A stretch of DNA of 34,474 bases from a bacterium (GTDB lineage Bacteria; Bacillota; Clostridia; Lachnospirales; Lachnospiraceae), in contig JAUNRX010000024.1 of NCBI GenBank assembly GCA_030539495.1, positions 1 to 34,474 of the forward strand, in the 5' to 3' direction. This document shows, piece by piece, positions 17,016-24,608 of the stretch. The position numbers were made by a program, and so were the translations under genes. The notes below the pieces were generated by a model. It was given only the letters and a program-made list of their open reading frames with translations, was not told the DNA's origin and ran no database searches. Position 1 is the first letter of the stretch; every line of letters begins with the position of its first letter.

Positions 17016-19418
17016 ATGTCAAATCTAAAGAAATTTAATGATGCCGTACTGGCATTACTAGTAACAATAGTCGTAGCGATTATTGATATAAAACGTATTC
17101 TTCCCCACAATATATACAGTTTATTATTTGTAATAGCAGCCTATGTATATATTTTTGCTGGGATTAAATTATACAACAAAAAAGATCAGATTAGAGAAAC
17201 AGGGATCAAGTATCTTAAGAAAATTGGATACTACTTGCTTGAAAGTATTTATATAGGAACCGGAATTTATGGCTTTTATCGTAACTTGCCAGGCTATCGG
17301 GCACATGGAATTTATATCTATGTAACGATCATAGCAATCCTCTATGTGATGACGCTTATGTATCGATATGGGCTAATGATTACCGATCAGAAAGAGAAAA
17401 AGAAATATGCTTTGATTACTATCGCTATGGTAATTCTTCATGACTGTATTTACTTATTCCCTGCCAATGATTCCAGACCAGGAAAGGTAACAGGAGCAGT
17501 CTTTATCCTATTGATAGGGATATTTACAGTACTTCAATTCTTTAATTATGACAAGATCAAACCATTAAAAGCATTGAAAGAAAGACACCCGGTTAAGTTC
17601 ACATACACTATGTACTTTATCACAATGTGGTTAATATTCGCGACACTAGAAACATTATCTAAGACAAATGTATTTGAAATTAAGCCATGGAACTGGATTA
17701 TGAATATGATCTTTGTATTTATAGTTTCAGGCATTCTTTATATTATAACGAAAAAAATAAAACCGGCATTGCTGATTACGTTAGCAATCTGGGTTATATT
17801 AGGATTGATCAATGGATACTTAATCCTATTCAGGGGATCCCCTGTACTTCCTGCAGATATTTATTTAATTCATACTGCCAGCGAAGTATCTGCAAACTAT
17901 AGCTACTTAATGCCATATTATATTGCAGAAGGTATTTTCGTGGCCATGTTTACGATGACCTTTATCTTACGAATAAAAGACGAAAAACCAAATAAGAAAA
18001 ATAGAAAAGTATTTAATCTTTCTTATTTGGCAGTGGCTATATTAACTGTGCCAATGGTAATTGGAAATGAACGATTAAATCATGGGAATCTTGATTTATG
18101 GATGCCAATCGGAACATACCGTACGTTTGGTGCATTAAACGGATTTTCATTAAACTTGCTTGCAATGCAGGTAGAGAAGCCAGAAGGATATTCTGTTGAT
18201 GCGGCAAACAAGGTATTAGAAGGATATGAAAGTGATGAGGCAGATACAACTCGTACGCCAAATATCATTGTAATTATGGATGAGGCATTTTCAGATCTTA
18301 CCAAAGTTGGAGACTATAAGACAAATAAAGAGGTACTTCCTTATTTGAATTCTTTAAATAAGAATATTATTAAGGGATATACGTATAGTTCTGTACTTGG
18401 TGGAACAACGGCAAACTCAGAATATGAGTTCCAAAGCAGTAATCCGACTGCATTCCTTCCGGCAGGAACCGTTCCATACCAACAATACATTCAAGGAGAT
18501 ACCAACTCCTTTACAAGAACATTAAAGAGCCTTGGATACTCTGCAACTTCCTTCCATGCATACCGTAGAAATACGTACCGCAGGGAAATTGTGTATCCAC
18601 TATTAGGATTTGATGAATATCTTGCAATGGATTCCATCGAGAATCCAGAATATTTAAGAAGCTATATTACGGATGAAACTGATTTTGAAAAAGTAATCAG
18701 TCTATATGAAGAGAGAGATCAGGAAAAGCCATTCTATCTCTTCAATGTAACGATGCAAAATCACAGTGCTTATGATACTGGAGATATGGAGTATAACATT
18801 AAGTTAGAAGGTGGCACAGAGTATGCAGATGCAGAAGAATATTTATCCTGTGTCAGCCAGACGGATGAGGCGCTTAAGACGTTAATTAACTATTTCTCCA
18901 ATGTTGACGAAGAAACGTATATCGTATTCTTTGGAGACCATCAGCCAAACCTTTATTCCGGTTTCTTTGAGGAACTATTAGGTGGTGAAATCAATAATTT
19001 AAGTGTGGAAGACCTTCAAAAGAGATATGTAGTTCCATTCTTTATCTGGAGCAACCAAGAGATGGAATCTAAAAATGTTAATTTAATTAGCAACAACTAT
19101 TTATCCTCTCTATTTTTACAGGAAGCAAATCTTCCAATGACTGCATATAATAAATACCTTATGGATTTATTTAATAAATATCCTGTAATTAATAAAAATG
19201 GATATATCGATGCAAGTGGTAAGTATTATGATGCCAATGAAATACGTGAAAATGCAGAATTAGTAGATTATAACAAGCTTGTCTATAATGCAATCATTGA
19301 TAAAAATGAAGGCTTACAATGGGCCTACGAATTAAAGCAGAAACAAACGACAGAGGATGAGGCAGAGGTTAGCCCAAGTCCGACAGCAGTTACTGCAAGC
19401 CCTGACGCTACAAAATAA
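17016..19418 (+). CDS. LTA synthase family membrane sulfatase (phosphoglycerol transferase-like)
   Basis: An 800-residue protein. The N-terminal 360 or so residues are hydrophobic with about ten membrane segments, more than the five of S. aureus LtaS. The extracellular sulfatase-fold domain begins at NIIVIMDEAF. Likely active-site residues are E423 (DEAF), nucleophile T465 (GGTTANSEYEF) and D641-H642 (FFGDHQPNL). Such enzymes transfer glycerol phosphate or related groups onto surface glycolipids or glycans. The C-terminal tail is rich in Pro, Ser, Thr and Ala (EVSPSPTAVTASPDATK), like other exported proteins in this window. The start at 17016 is set by AAGGAG with 5-nt spacing; the frame is open 14 codons further upstream. 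Monocistronic. Confidence 0.9.
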   Translation: MSNLKKFNDAVLALLVTIVVAIIDIKRILPHNIYSLLFVIAAYVYIFAGIKLYNKKDQIRETGIKYLKKIGYYLLESIYIGTGIYGFYRNLPGYRAHGIYIYVTIIAILYVMTLMYRYGLMITDQKEKKKYALITIAMVILHDCIYLFPANDSRPGKVTGAVFILLIGIFTVLQFFNYDKIKPLKALKERHPVKFTYTMYFITMWLIFATLETLSKTNVFEIKPWNWIMNMIFVFIVSGILYIITKKIKPALLITLAIWVILGLINGYLILFRGSPVLPADIYLIHTASEVSANYSYLMPYYIAEGIFVAMFTMTFILRIKDEKPNKKNRKVFNLSYLAVAILTVPMVIGNERLNHGNLDLWMPIGTYRTFGALNGFSLNLLAMQVEKPEGYSVDAANKVLEGYESDEADTTRTPNIIVIMDEAFSDLTKVGDYKTNKEVLPYLNSLNKNIIKGYTYSSVLGGTTANSEYEFQSSNPTAFLPAGTVPYQQYIQGDTNSFTRTLKSLGYSATSFHAYRRNTYRREIVYPLLGFDEYLAMDSIENPEYLRSYITDETDFEKVISLYEERDQEKPFYLFNVTMQNHSAYDTGDMEYNIKLEGGTEYADAEEYLSCVSQTDEALKTLINYFSNVDEETYIVFFGDHQPNLYSGFFEELLGGEINNLSVEDLQKRYVVPFFIWSNQEMESKNVNLISNNYLSSLFLQEANLPMTAYNKYLMDLFNKYPVINKNGYIDASGKYYDANEIRENAELVDYNKLVYNAIIDKNEGLQWAYELKQKQTTEDEAEVSPSPTAVTASPDATK

Positions 19419-19447
19419 TAACTATGAAATAATGACTATATAAAAAT

Positions 19448-19498
19448 AAAGGAGCTTTGCTTCAGCCATTGGATTGGTTGGAGCAGGGCACCTTTTTT
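19448..19498 (+). terminator. Terminator of the LTA-synthase-family gene
   Basis: AAAGG.GC (19448-19455) pairs with GC.CCTTT, with an inner stem GCTTCAGCCA / TTGGTTGGAGC that uses G-T wobbles, followed by TTTTTT (19493-19498). Confidence 0.75.
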
Positions 19499-19529
19499 AA
19501 TTGATAGGAAACACCTATCAATTAAAAAA
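19493..19529. repeat. Perfect 16-bp inverted repeat with T-run and A-run ends
   Basis: TTTTTTAATTGATAGG (19493-19508) and its exact complement (19514-19529) around AAACA. It starts in the plus-strand terminator T-run and ends in the A-run that is the T-tract of a minus-strand hairpin (ACGCCCT / AGGGCGT, 19529-19548). Same design as 7031-7069. Confidence 0.75.
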
Positions 19530-19616
19530 CGCCCTAAAAGAAGGGCGTAAGGATGCGCCGAAGTTTCTTGGACTTGTATTGATTCATTTCGGATAAATTA
19601 AGACGGAATTTAGATA
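19523..19616 (-). ncRNA. Candidate small RNA divergent from csoR
   Basis: On the minus strand TTGTCA (19645-19650) and TATTAT (19623-19628) are 16 bp apart, and a textbook terminator follows (ACGCCCT-loop-AGGGCGT then six T, ending near 19523). This predicts a transcript of about 94 nt. It contains a 17-codon frame (19587 down to 19534) with a basic peptide, but without a ribosome site. There is no evidence of expression beyond these signals. Confidence 0.3.
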
Positions 19617-19643
19617 CTAAGAATAATAGGATAAAAATCTCAT

Positions 19644-19693
19644 TTGACAAAATAAAGGAATTGGACTACTATATACCTACACCCCCTGGGGGT
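19644..19693 (+). promoter_or_regulatory. csoR-copA promoter with CsoR operator
   Basis: TTGACA (19644-19649) and TACTAT (19667-19672) with 17-bp spacing. Immediately downstream, around the expected transcription start, is the palindrome ACCCCC-T-GGGGGT (19681-19693), a GC-rich dyad in otherwise AT-rich DNA and typical of CsoR operators. Apo-CsoR would block transcription and Cu(I) would release it. Confidence 0.8.
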
Positions 19694-19715
19694 ATTAAGA
19701 GAGGATGATTTTATA

Positions 19716-19979
19716 ATGAAAGCAGATCATAAACAGATTTCCCGTTTGTTAAAGACAGCAAGAGGACAAATTGATGGAATATTAAAAATGGTGGAAGAAG
19801 ATCGTTATTGTATCGATATCAGCCATCAGATGATGGCAACTGAGGCTGTTCTTCGAAGAGCCAATAAGGAAATTGTATCAGCGCATTTAAAAAGCTGTGT
19901 GCTTGAGGCAAAGACCAAAGAAGAGCAAGAAGAAAAGATTGATGAACTAATCAAAGTACTTGATAAACTGAATAAATAG
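19716..19979 (+). CDS. csoR: Copper-sensing repressor CsoR
   Basis: An 87-residue all-helical protein of the CsoR/RcnR family. The Cu(I) ligand set C32 (RYCIDI), H57 and C61 (AHLKSC) is complete and matches the C-H-C pattern of copper sensors rather than the H-C-H-H pattern of nickel/cobalt RcnR. It is the first gene of a csoR-copA operon, 22 nt before copA, and the GC-rich palindrome upstream should be its own operator, so it is autoregulated. AGAGGA lies about 12 nt before the ATG, a somewhat long spacing. Confidence 0.93.
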   Translation: MKADHKQISRLLKTARGQIDGILKMVEEDRYCIDISHQMMATEAVLRRANKEIVSAHLKSCVLEAKTKEEQEEKIDELIKVLDKLNK

Positions 19980-20001
19980 GTTTTTTAATAGAAAGGCAGA
20001 T

Positions 20002-22578
20002 ATGCTTATGAAACAAAAATTTGATGTAACAGGGATGACGTGTTCGGCCTGTTCCTCCAGAGTGGAGAAGACCGTATCAAAATTAAATGGTACCAACCAG
20101 GTACAAGTAAACCTGCTTACCAATTCCATGCAGGTGGAATATGATGACCAGGTAATCAGTGATGATGACATTATCCATGCAGTAGTAGGTGCAGGATATG
20201 GAGCTTCTATACAAGAGGAAGCAGTTACAGGAAAAAGTAGTGCAAGGAAAGAGGAACGAAAAGATGTGGTAGGCGAACAGCTTGCTAATATGAGAATGCG
20301 TTTATATGTAAGTTTCGCATTCTTAATTCCATTAATGTACGTTTCCATGGGACATATGGTGGGAGCACCATTACCAAGCTTCTTAACGGGGCATGGTAAT
20401 ATGGTCAGCTTTGCATTTACCCAGTTCTTATTATGTCTGCCAATCGTATATGTAAACAGACAGTATTTTATAAAAGGATTTAAGACACTATTTCATCTAG
20501 CACCAAATATGGACTCTCTGATTGCCATTGGCTCCTTAGCAAGCTTGGTATACGGAGTATTTGCCATTTACAGAATGTCTTATGGTATCGGAGCAGGCAG
20601 AATGGATATCGTAGAAACCTATCATATGGATCTCTACTTTGAGTCCGCAGCCATGATCTTAGCGCTGATTACCTTAGGAAAATATTTAGAAACAAGATCT
20701 AAGGGTAAGACTAGCGAGGCAATTACAAAATTAATGGACTTGGCTCCAAAGACAGCAATTGTCGAGCGTGATGGAAAACAGGTAGAAGTTCCGGCAAATG
20801 AAGTAGCAAAAGGTGATATCGTAGTTGTAAAACCAGGACAAAGCGTTCCTGTGGACGGTATTATTATTGAAGGAACCACAAGCATTGACGAAGCAGCAAT
20901 TACCGGAGAGAGCATTCCGGTGGAAAAAGAAAAGGGAAGCAATGTCATTGCGGCTACTATTAATAAGGCAGGATTTATTCGAGTACAGGCAACCAAAGTA
21001 GGAGATGATACTACATTTTCACAAATCATTCATTTAGTAGAAGAAGCAAGTTCCAGTAAGGCACCGATTGCCAAGCTGGCAGATAAGATTGCAGGCATCT
21101 TTGTACCGGTAGTCATTACAATTGCCCTAGTAGCAGGTGCCGTATGGTTACTTAGCGGAGCAACCTTTGAATTTGCATTATCCATTGCAATCAGTGTACT
21201 TGTAATCTCTTGTCCATGTGCCCTTGGCCTAGCAACTCCAGTAGCAATTATGGTGGGAACAGGAAAGGGTGCAGAGCATGGTATCCTAATTAAGTCTGGT
21301 GAGGCATTAGAAACAGCTCACAGCATTGATAGCGTGGTACTTGATAAGACAGGAACGATTACCGAAGGAAAGCCTCAGGTAACCGATGTATACTGCCTTT
21401 CCAGTATGGAGGAAGCTGAGCTAATCCAGGTTGCAGCATCCCTAGAGGCAAAGAGTGAACATCCATTGGCAGAAGCAATTCTTGCTTATGCAAAGGAACG
21501 AAACTATGAAGAGCATAAAGTAGACGACTTCTTATCCATTACAGGAAAAGGCTTATCTGGTAAGATTGACGGAGTCTTATATTATGCCGGTAATGAGAGA
21601 CTGATGGAAGAAATGAAGATTTCCACAGCACATGTAAAAGAGCAGCTAGACCAGTATGCAAAGGATGGTAAGACACCATTATTATTTGCAAATGATACAG
21701 AAGTGATCGGTGTAATTGCAGTTGCCGATATCGTAAAACCAACAAGCAAGGCAGCTATCGAGGAATTAAAAGCTCTTGGCATCAAGGTCATTATGCTTAC
21801 CGGTGATAATAAGAAGACAGCGGAAGCAATTCGTAGTCAGCTAGATATTGATACGGTTATTGCAGAAGTTCTTCCTCAGGAAAAAGAGCAGGAAATTGCA
21901 AGACTGCAAAAAGAAGGAAGAAAGGTTGCCATGGTGGGAGATGGTGTAAATGATGCACCAGCTCTTGCGAGAGCCGATGTAGGCTTGGCAATTGGAGCAG
22001 GAACAGATGTAGCCATTGAAAGTGCGGACATTGTCTTAATGAAAAATGATTTACTGGATGCAGTAACAGCAATCCGTTTAAGCAAGGCAGTAATCCGTAA
22101 TATCAAAGAAAATTTATTCTGGGCATTTTTCTATAACAGTGTTGGTATTCCACTGGCAGCCGGCGTATTATATCCATTCTTCGGATTAAAGTTAAATCCA
22201 ATGTTTGGTGCAGCTGCAATGAGTCTAAGCAGTGTATGTGTAGTAAGTAATGCACTTCGCTTACGACTTTTCAAAAGTGATTATCATAGAAATGAAGTAA
22301 CAAATCTGAATACAGTAAGCATAGAACCTATGCAGAATGTAGTAGAACAACAACCAATTAAGGAGGAAGAAGATATGATTAAAGTTAGTATTGAAGGAAT
22401 GATGTGCGGACATTGCACAGGAACAGTTGAAAAAGTATTAAAAGGACTTGCAGGAGACCAAGTAGAAGTAAGCCTAGAAGATAAAGCAGCTTACATCAAA
22501 GAAGCTGACCTATCTGATGAAGTAATTAAAAAAGCCATCACAGATGCCGGTTACGAAGTAGTTTCTATCACGAGATAG
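20002..22578 (+). CDS. copA: Copper-exporting P1B-type ATPase with C-terminal CopZ-like domain
   Basis: An 858-residue Cu(I) efflux pump. An N-terminal heavy-metal-associated domain carries GMTCSAC (C14, C17). Membrane helices follow, then the actuator TGES (301-304), membrane metal site CPC (404-406), phosphorylation site DKTG (D448), SEHP (485-488) and GDGVND (646-651). All catalytic motifs are intact. After the last membrane helices (about residue 750) a linker leads to a second HMA domain (about 792-858, GMMCGHC with C802 and C805). This placement is unusual: it looks like a CopZ chaperone joined in frame. Cotranscribed with csoR and induced by copper by inference. AAAGG precedes the ATG. 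Confidence 0.95.
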   Translation: MLMKQKFDVTGMTCSACSSRVEKTVSKLNGTNQVQVNLLTNSMQVEYDDQVISDDDIIHAVVGAGYGASIQEEAVTGKSSARKEERKDVVGEQLANMRMRLYVSFAFLIPLMYVSMGHMVGAPLPSFLTGHGNMVSFAFTQFLLCLPIVYVNRQYFIKGFKTLFHLAPNMDSLIAIGSLASLVYGVFAIYRMSYGIGAGRMDIVETYHMDLYFESAAMILALITLGKYLETRSKGKTSEAITKLMDLAPKTAIVERDGKQVEVPANEVAKGDIVVVKPGQSVPVDGIIIEGTTSIDEAAITGESIPVEKEKGSNVIAATINKAGFIRVQATKVGDDTTFSQIIHLVEEASSSKAPIAKLADKIAGIFVPVVITIALVAGAVWLLSGATFEFALSIAISVLVISCPCALGLATPVAIMVGTGKGAEHGILIKSGEALETAHSIDSVVLDKTGTITEGKPQVTDVYCLSSMEEAELIQVAASLEAKSEHPLAEAILAYAKERNYEEHKVDDFLSITGKGLSGKIDGVLYYAGNERLMEEMKISTAHVKEQLDQYAKDGKTPLLFANDTEVIGVIAVADIVKPTSKAAIEELKALGIKVIMLTGDNKKTAEAIRSQLDIDTVIAEVLPQEKEQEIARLQKEGRKVAMVGDGVNDAPALARADVGLAIGAGTDVAIESADIVLMKNDLLDAVTAIRLSKAVIRNIKENLFWAFFYNSVGIPLAAGVLYPFFGLKLNPMFGAAAMSLSSVCVVSNALRLRLFKSDYHRNEVTNLNTVSIEPMQNVVEQQPIKEEEDMIKVSIEGMMCGHCTGTVEKVLKGLAGDQVEVSLEDKAAYIKEADLSDEVIKKAITDAGYEVVSITR
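22375..22578 (+). CDS. Possible internally initiated CopZ-like copper chaperone
   Basis: Inside copA, in the same frame, AAGGAGG (22360-22366) lies 8 nt before the ATG at 22375. Starting there gives a 67-residue HMA domain (MIKVSIEGMMCGHC ...) the size and shape of free CopZ. The ribosome site is stronger than that of copA itself. Either this is a relic of a separate copZ that fused to copA, or both the fusion and a free chaperone are made. Internal initiation is inferred, not shown. Confidence 0.45.
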   Translation: MIKVSIEGMMCGHCTGTVEKVLKGLAGDQVEVSLEDKAAYIKEADLSDEVIKKAITDAGYEVVSITR

Positions 22579-22599
22579 GCTATCGCACGGATAGATTAA

Positions 22600-22652
22600 A
22601 AAAAAGCCATGAAAGATCACATAGCAATGCTATTGTCTTTCATGGCTTTTTT
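22600..22652. terminator. Terminator after copA
   Basis: A 17-bp perfect stem (22600-22616 with 22636-22652) with a smaller hairpin ATAGC-AAT-GCTAT in the loop. There is an A-run on the left and TTTTTT on the right, so it could work on both strands. Confidence 0.85.
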
Positions 22653-22693
22653 GTAGGTTGAGAATATTTTATCTTTTATGTTTTTGAGCTTAG

Positions 22694-23001
22694 GAAGCTT
22701 TTCTTTTGGGTGAGGATATCCTTTGGATATCCTTGTAAAGGGACTTTTGCAATCAAAGTGTTCATTAATTATGTTTAAGAAAAATCTCATAGACTTCAGA
22801 ATAGCAATAGGGGGACCGTGCTATACCAAATGTATTTTCTCTGACATTACAGGCAAGGCGTAATGATTTTTGCTGTCAGACACCGTAAGGTGTCTGACAG
22901 CAAAAATCATTGCTTTGTCTGTAGAGGAAGGAAAATACAGTGGTATGCACGGCCCCCTATTGCTATTTCGCTATATTAGGTTGATTTTTCTTAAACGTAA
23001 T
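22694..23001. repeat. Long palindromic intergenic element, copy 1
   Basis: About 308 bp. A small hairpin AGGATATCC-TTT-GGATATCCT (22713-22733) is followed by a 222-nt palindrome. Its outer arms are TTTAAGAAAAATC (22774-22786) and the complement (22983-22995). Next inward are AATAGCAATAGGGGG (22800-22814) with 22953-22967, and GTATTTTC with GAAAATAC. A perfect 23-bp central stem (22862-22884 with 22889-22911) closes on GTAA. Copy 2 is at 31337-31646 in the same orientation. No transposase gene or clear target duplication is seen. It sits between the ends of copA and the convergent symporter gene. It could be a miniature mobile element or a structured RNA; the family is unknown to me. Confidence 0.85.
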
Positions 23002-23030
23002 TTCAACATTCTTTAAGAGCAAAAGTCTAA

Positions 23031-24386
23031 CTACATTTTGATGAAGCCCATTGCGCTTAGGATTGAGCTCACTAGGATGATTAGTAAGAAGGCTGGTGCA
23101 AGGTATGTGATTGTAATTGTAAATAATTTTTCACGTTTAAATTCACCAGAGCATTTTACTTCTTCAACAATTGTCTTAACGCCAACAACTTTTGCAATAA
23201 AGATACAAGTAAGAAGTGCTGCGATTGGCATTAAGATTGAGTTTGTCATGAAATCGAAGAAATCTAAAATTCCCATTCCAAGTAACGTAACACCATCCCA
23301 TAAACCAAATCCAAGACTGCAAGGAACTGCAATTACAAGAGTGATACAAGCCATAATTGCACAGCTTGCTTTTCTGCTAAGTTTAAATCCATCCATAAAG
23401 AAAGCAATACTAGCTTCCATAAGGGAAATTGCGCTGGTAAGGGCAGCAAAGAAAACAAGTACAAAGAAAGTACCACCAATCACTCCGCCTAATTTCATGC
23501 TTGCAAATACTTTAGGAAGAGTAACAAACATAAGTCCAGGACCTGCATTTAATGCAGCAGGATCTCCACCAGAGAAGGAGAATACCGCTGGAATAATCAT
23601 AAGGCCTGCGATAAATGCGATACCAATATCGAAGATTTCAATTTGTTTAATACTGCTTTCCATATCAATCTTCTTATTCATATAAGAACCGTAGGCAAAT
23701 AGGATTCCCATGGCAATGGAAAGAGAATAAAACATCTGACCTAAAGCCGCTACGATTGTCATAAACGAGAAGTTATTAAAGTTAGGAATTAGATAGAACT
23801 TAAGTCCTTCTAAAGATCCTGGTCTTGTTACAGAGTAAATTGCAATAATTAAAGATAAGACTGCAAGGATTGGCATTGCAAATTTACTAGCCTTTTCAAT
23901 CCCTTTTACCCCAAGGAATACAAATAGTAAGGATGCAGCAATAAATACCACTGTCCATACGATTGGCTCGCTTACATTGGAAACGTATCCGGTAAAGTAA
24001 GTGTCTTCTGCCGCTTTCATGGCACCACCTGTCATGTAGACAGAGAAGTATTTTAATACCCATCCGCCGATTACGCAGTAGTAAGGCACGATGAAGATTG
24101 GAATGATTGCATTGATAAAGCCCATACCCTTTGATTTCTTATTTAAGTCTCCAAAAGCAGCAATTGCACTTTTTCCTGTCTTACGGCCAAGTGCTGTCTC
24201 TGCAAGGACTAAAGTGTAACCAAAGGTTACCGCTAAAATAATATATACAAGTAAAAAGATTCCGCCGCCATATTTTGCAGCCAGATAAGGGAAACGCCAG
24301 ATGTTTCCTAGCCCAACGGCTGAACCGGCTACAGTTAATATGTAACCAAGTTTGCCGGAGAAGCTACCACGTTCTGTTGTGTTCAT
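23031..24386 (-). CDS. Neurotransmitter:sodium symporter family transporter
   Basis: A 451-residue membrane protein of the NSS/SNF family (LeuT, TnaT, MhsT). The first membrane segment carries the signature GSAVGLGNIWRFPYLAAKYGGG, the unwound helix that binds sodium and substrate. Eleven or so hydrophobic segments follow, with FYSLSIAMGI matching the TM6 substrate region. Bacterial members import amino acids with sodium; the exact one cannot be read here. The frame extends five codons upstream to GTG, but GGAGG falls inside that extension, so the ATG at 24386 is the likely start. It is convergent with copA across the palindromic element and appears monocistronic. Confidence 0.93.
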   Translation of the reverse strand: MNTTERGSFSGKLGYILTVAGSAVGLGNIWRFPYLAAKYGGGIFLLVYIILAVTFGYTLVLAETALGRKTGKSAIAAFGDLNKKSKGMGFINAIIPIFIVPYYCVIGGWVLKYFSVYMTGGAMKAAEDTYFTGYVSNVSEPIVWTVVFIAASLLFVFLGVKGIEKASKFAMPILAVLSLIIAIYSVTRPGSLEGLKFYLIPNFNNFSFMTIVAALGQMFYSLSIAMGILFAYGSYMNKKIDMESSIKQIEIFDIGIAFIAGLMIIPAVFSFSGGDPAALNAGPGLMFVTLPKVFASMKLGGVIGGTFFVLVFFAALTSAISLMEASIAFFMDGFKLSRKASCAIMACITLVIAVPCSLGFGLWDGVTLLGMGILDFFDFMTNSILMPIAALLTCIFIAKVVGVKTIVEEVKCSGEFKREKLFTITITYLAPAFLLIILVSSILSAMGFIKM

Positions 24387-24402
24387 AATATTTTCCTCCA
24401 CG

Positions 24403-24432
24403 GGTCACTAGGTACATTTATCTAGTATGACC
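24403..24432 (-). promoter_or_regulatory. Leader dyad before the symporter gene
   Basis: GGTCA.CTAG and CTAG..TGACC form an imperfect stem ending only a few bases before the ribosome site GGAGG. It could be an operator or a leader hairpin affecting translation. No known riboswitch is recognised. Confidence 0.35.
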
Positions 24433-24551
24433 TCTTTTTTTATTATTTGTTTAAAGCTTTAAATTGATAAAGTGATGATATCTATTCTATTAAATGACAA
24501 AATACCTGTCAATAAGACAACATAAAAAACATACATGTAATTTTTACCATA

Positions 24552-24580
24552 TTCACCAAAAAACTTCTTTTGCATATACT
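24552..24580 (+). promoter_or_regulatory. Probable promoter of the patatin gene
   Basis: TTCACC (24552-24557) and TATACT (24575-24580) spaced 17 bp, 28 nt before the chosen ATG. Moderate match only. Confidence 0.4.
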
Positions 24581-24608
24581 AGTAATAAGAAGATTACAGG
24601 GTGTTTCT

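Noticed and set aside
22694-23001. CRISPR array or insertion sequence as explanation of the palindromic element
   Set aside because: There are no regularly spaced short repeats and spacers, no transposase frame inside or beside it, and no visible target-site duplication.
23038-23685. 215-codon plus-strand frame opposite the symporter gene
   Set aside because: The minus-strand frame has clear NSS signatures; the plus-strand translation is low-complexity and lacks a ribosome site.
24403-24432. T-box or riboswitch in the symporter leader
   Set aside because: The leader is too short and lacks the T-box consensus or any aptamer motif; only a simple imperfect dyad is visible.
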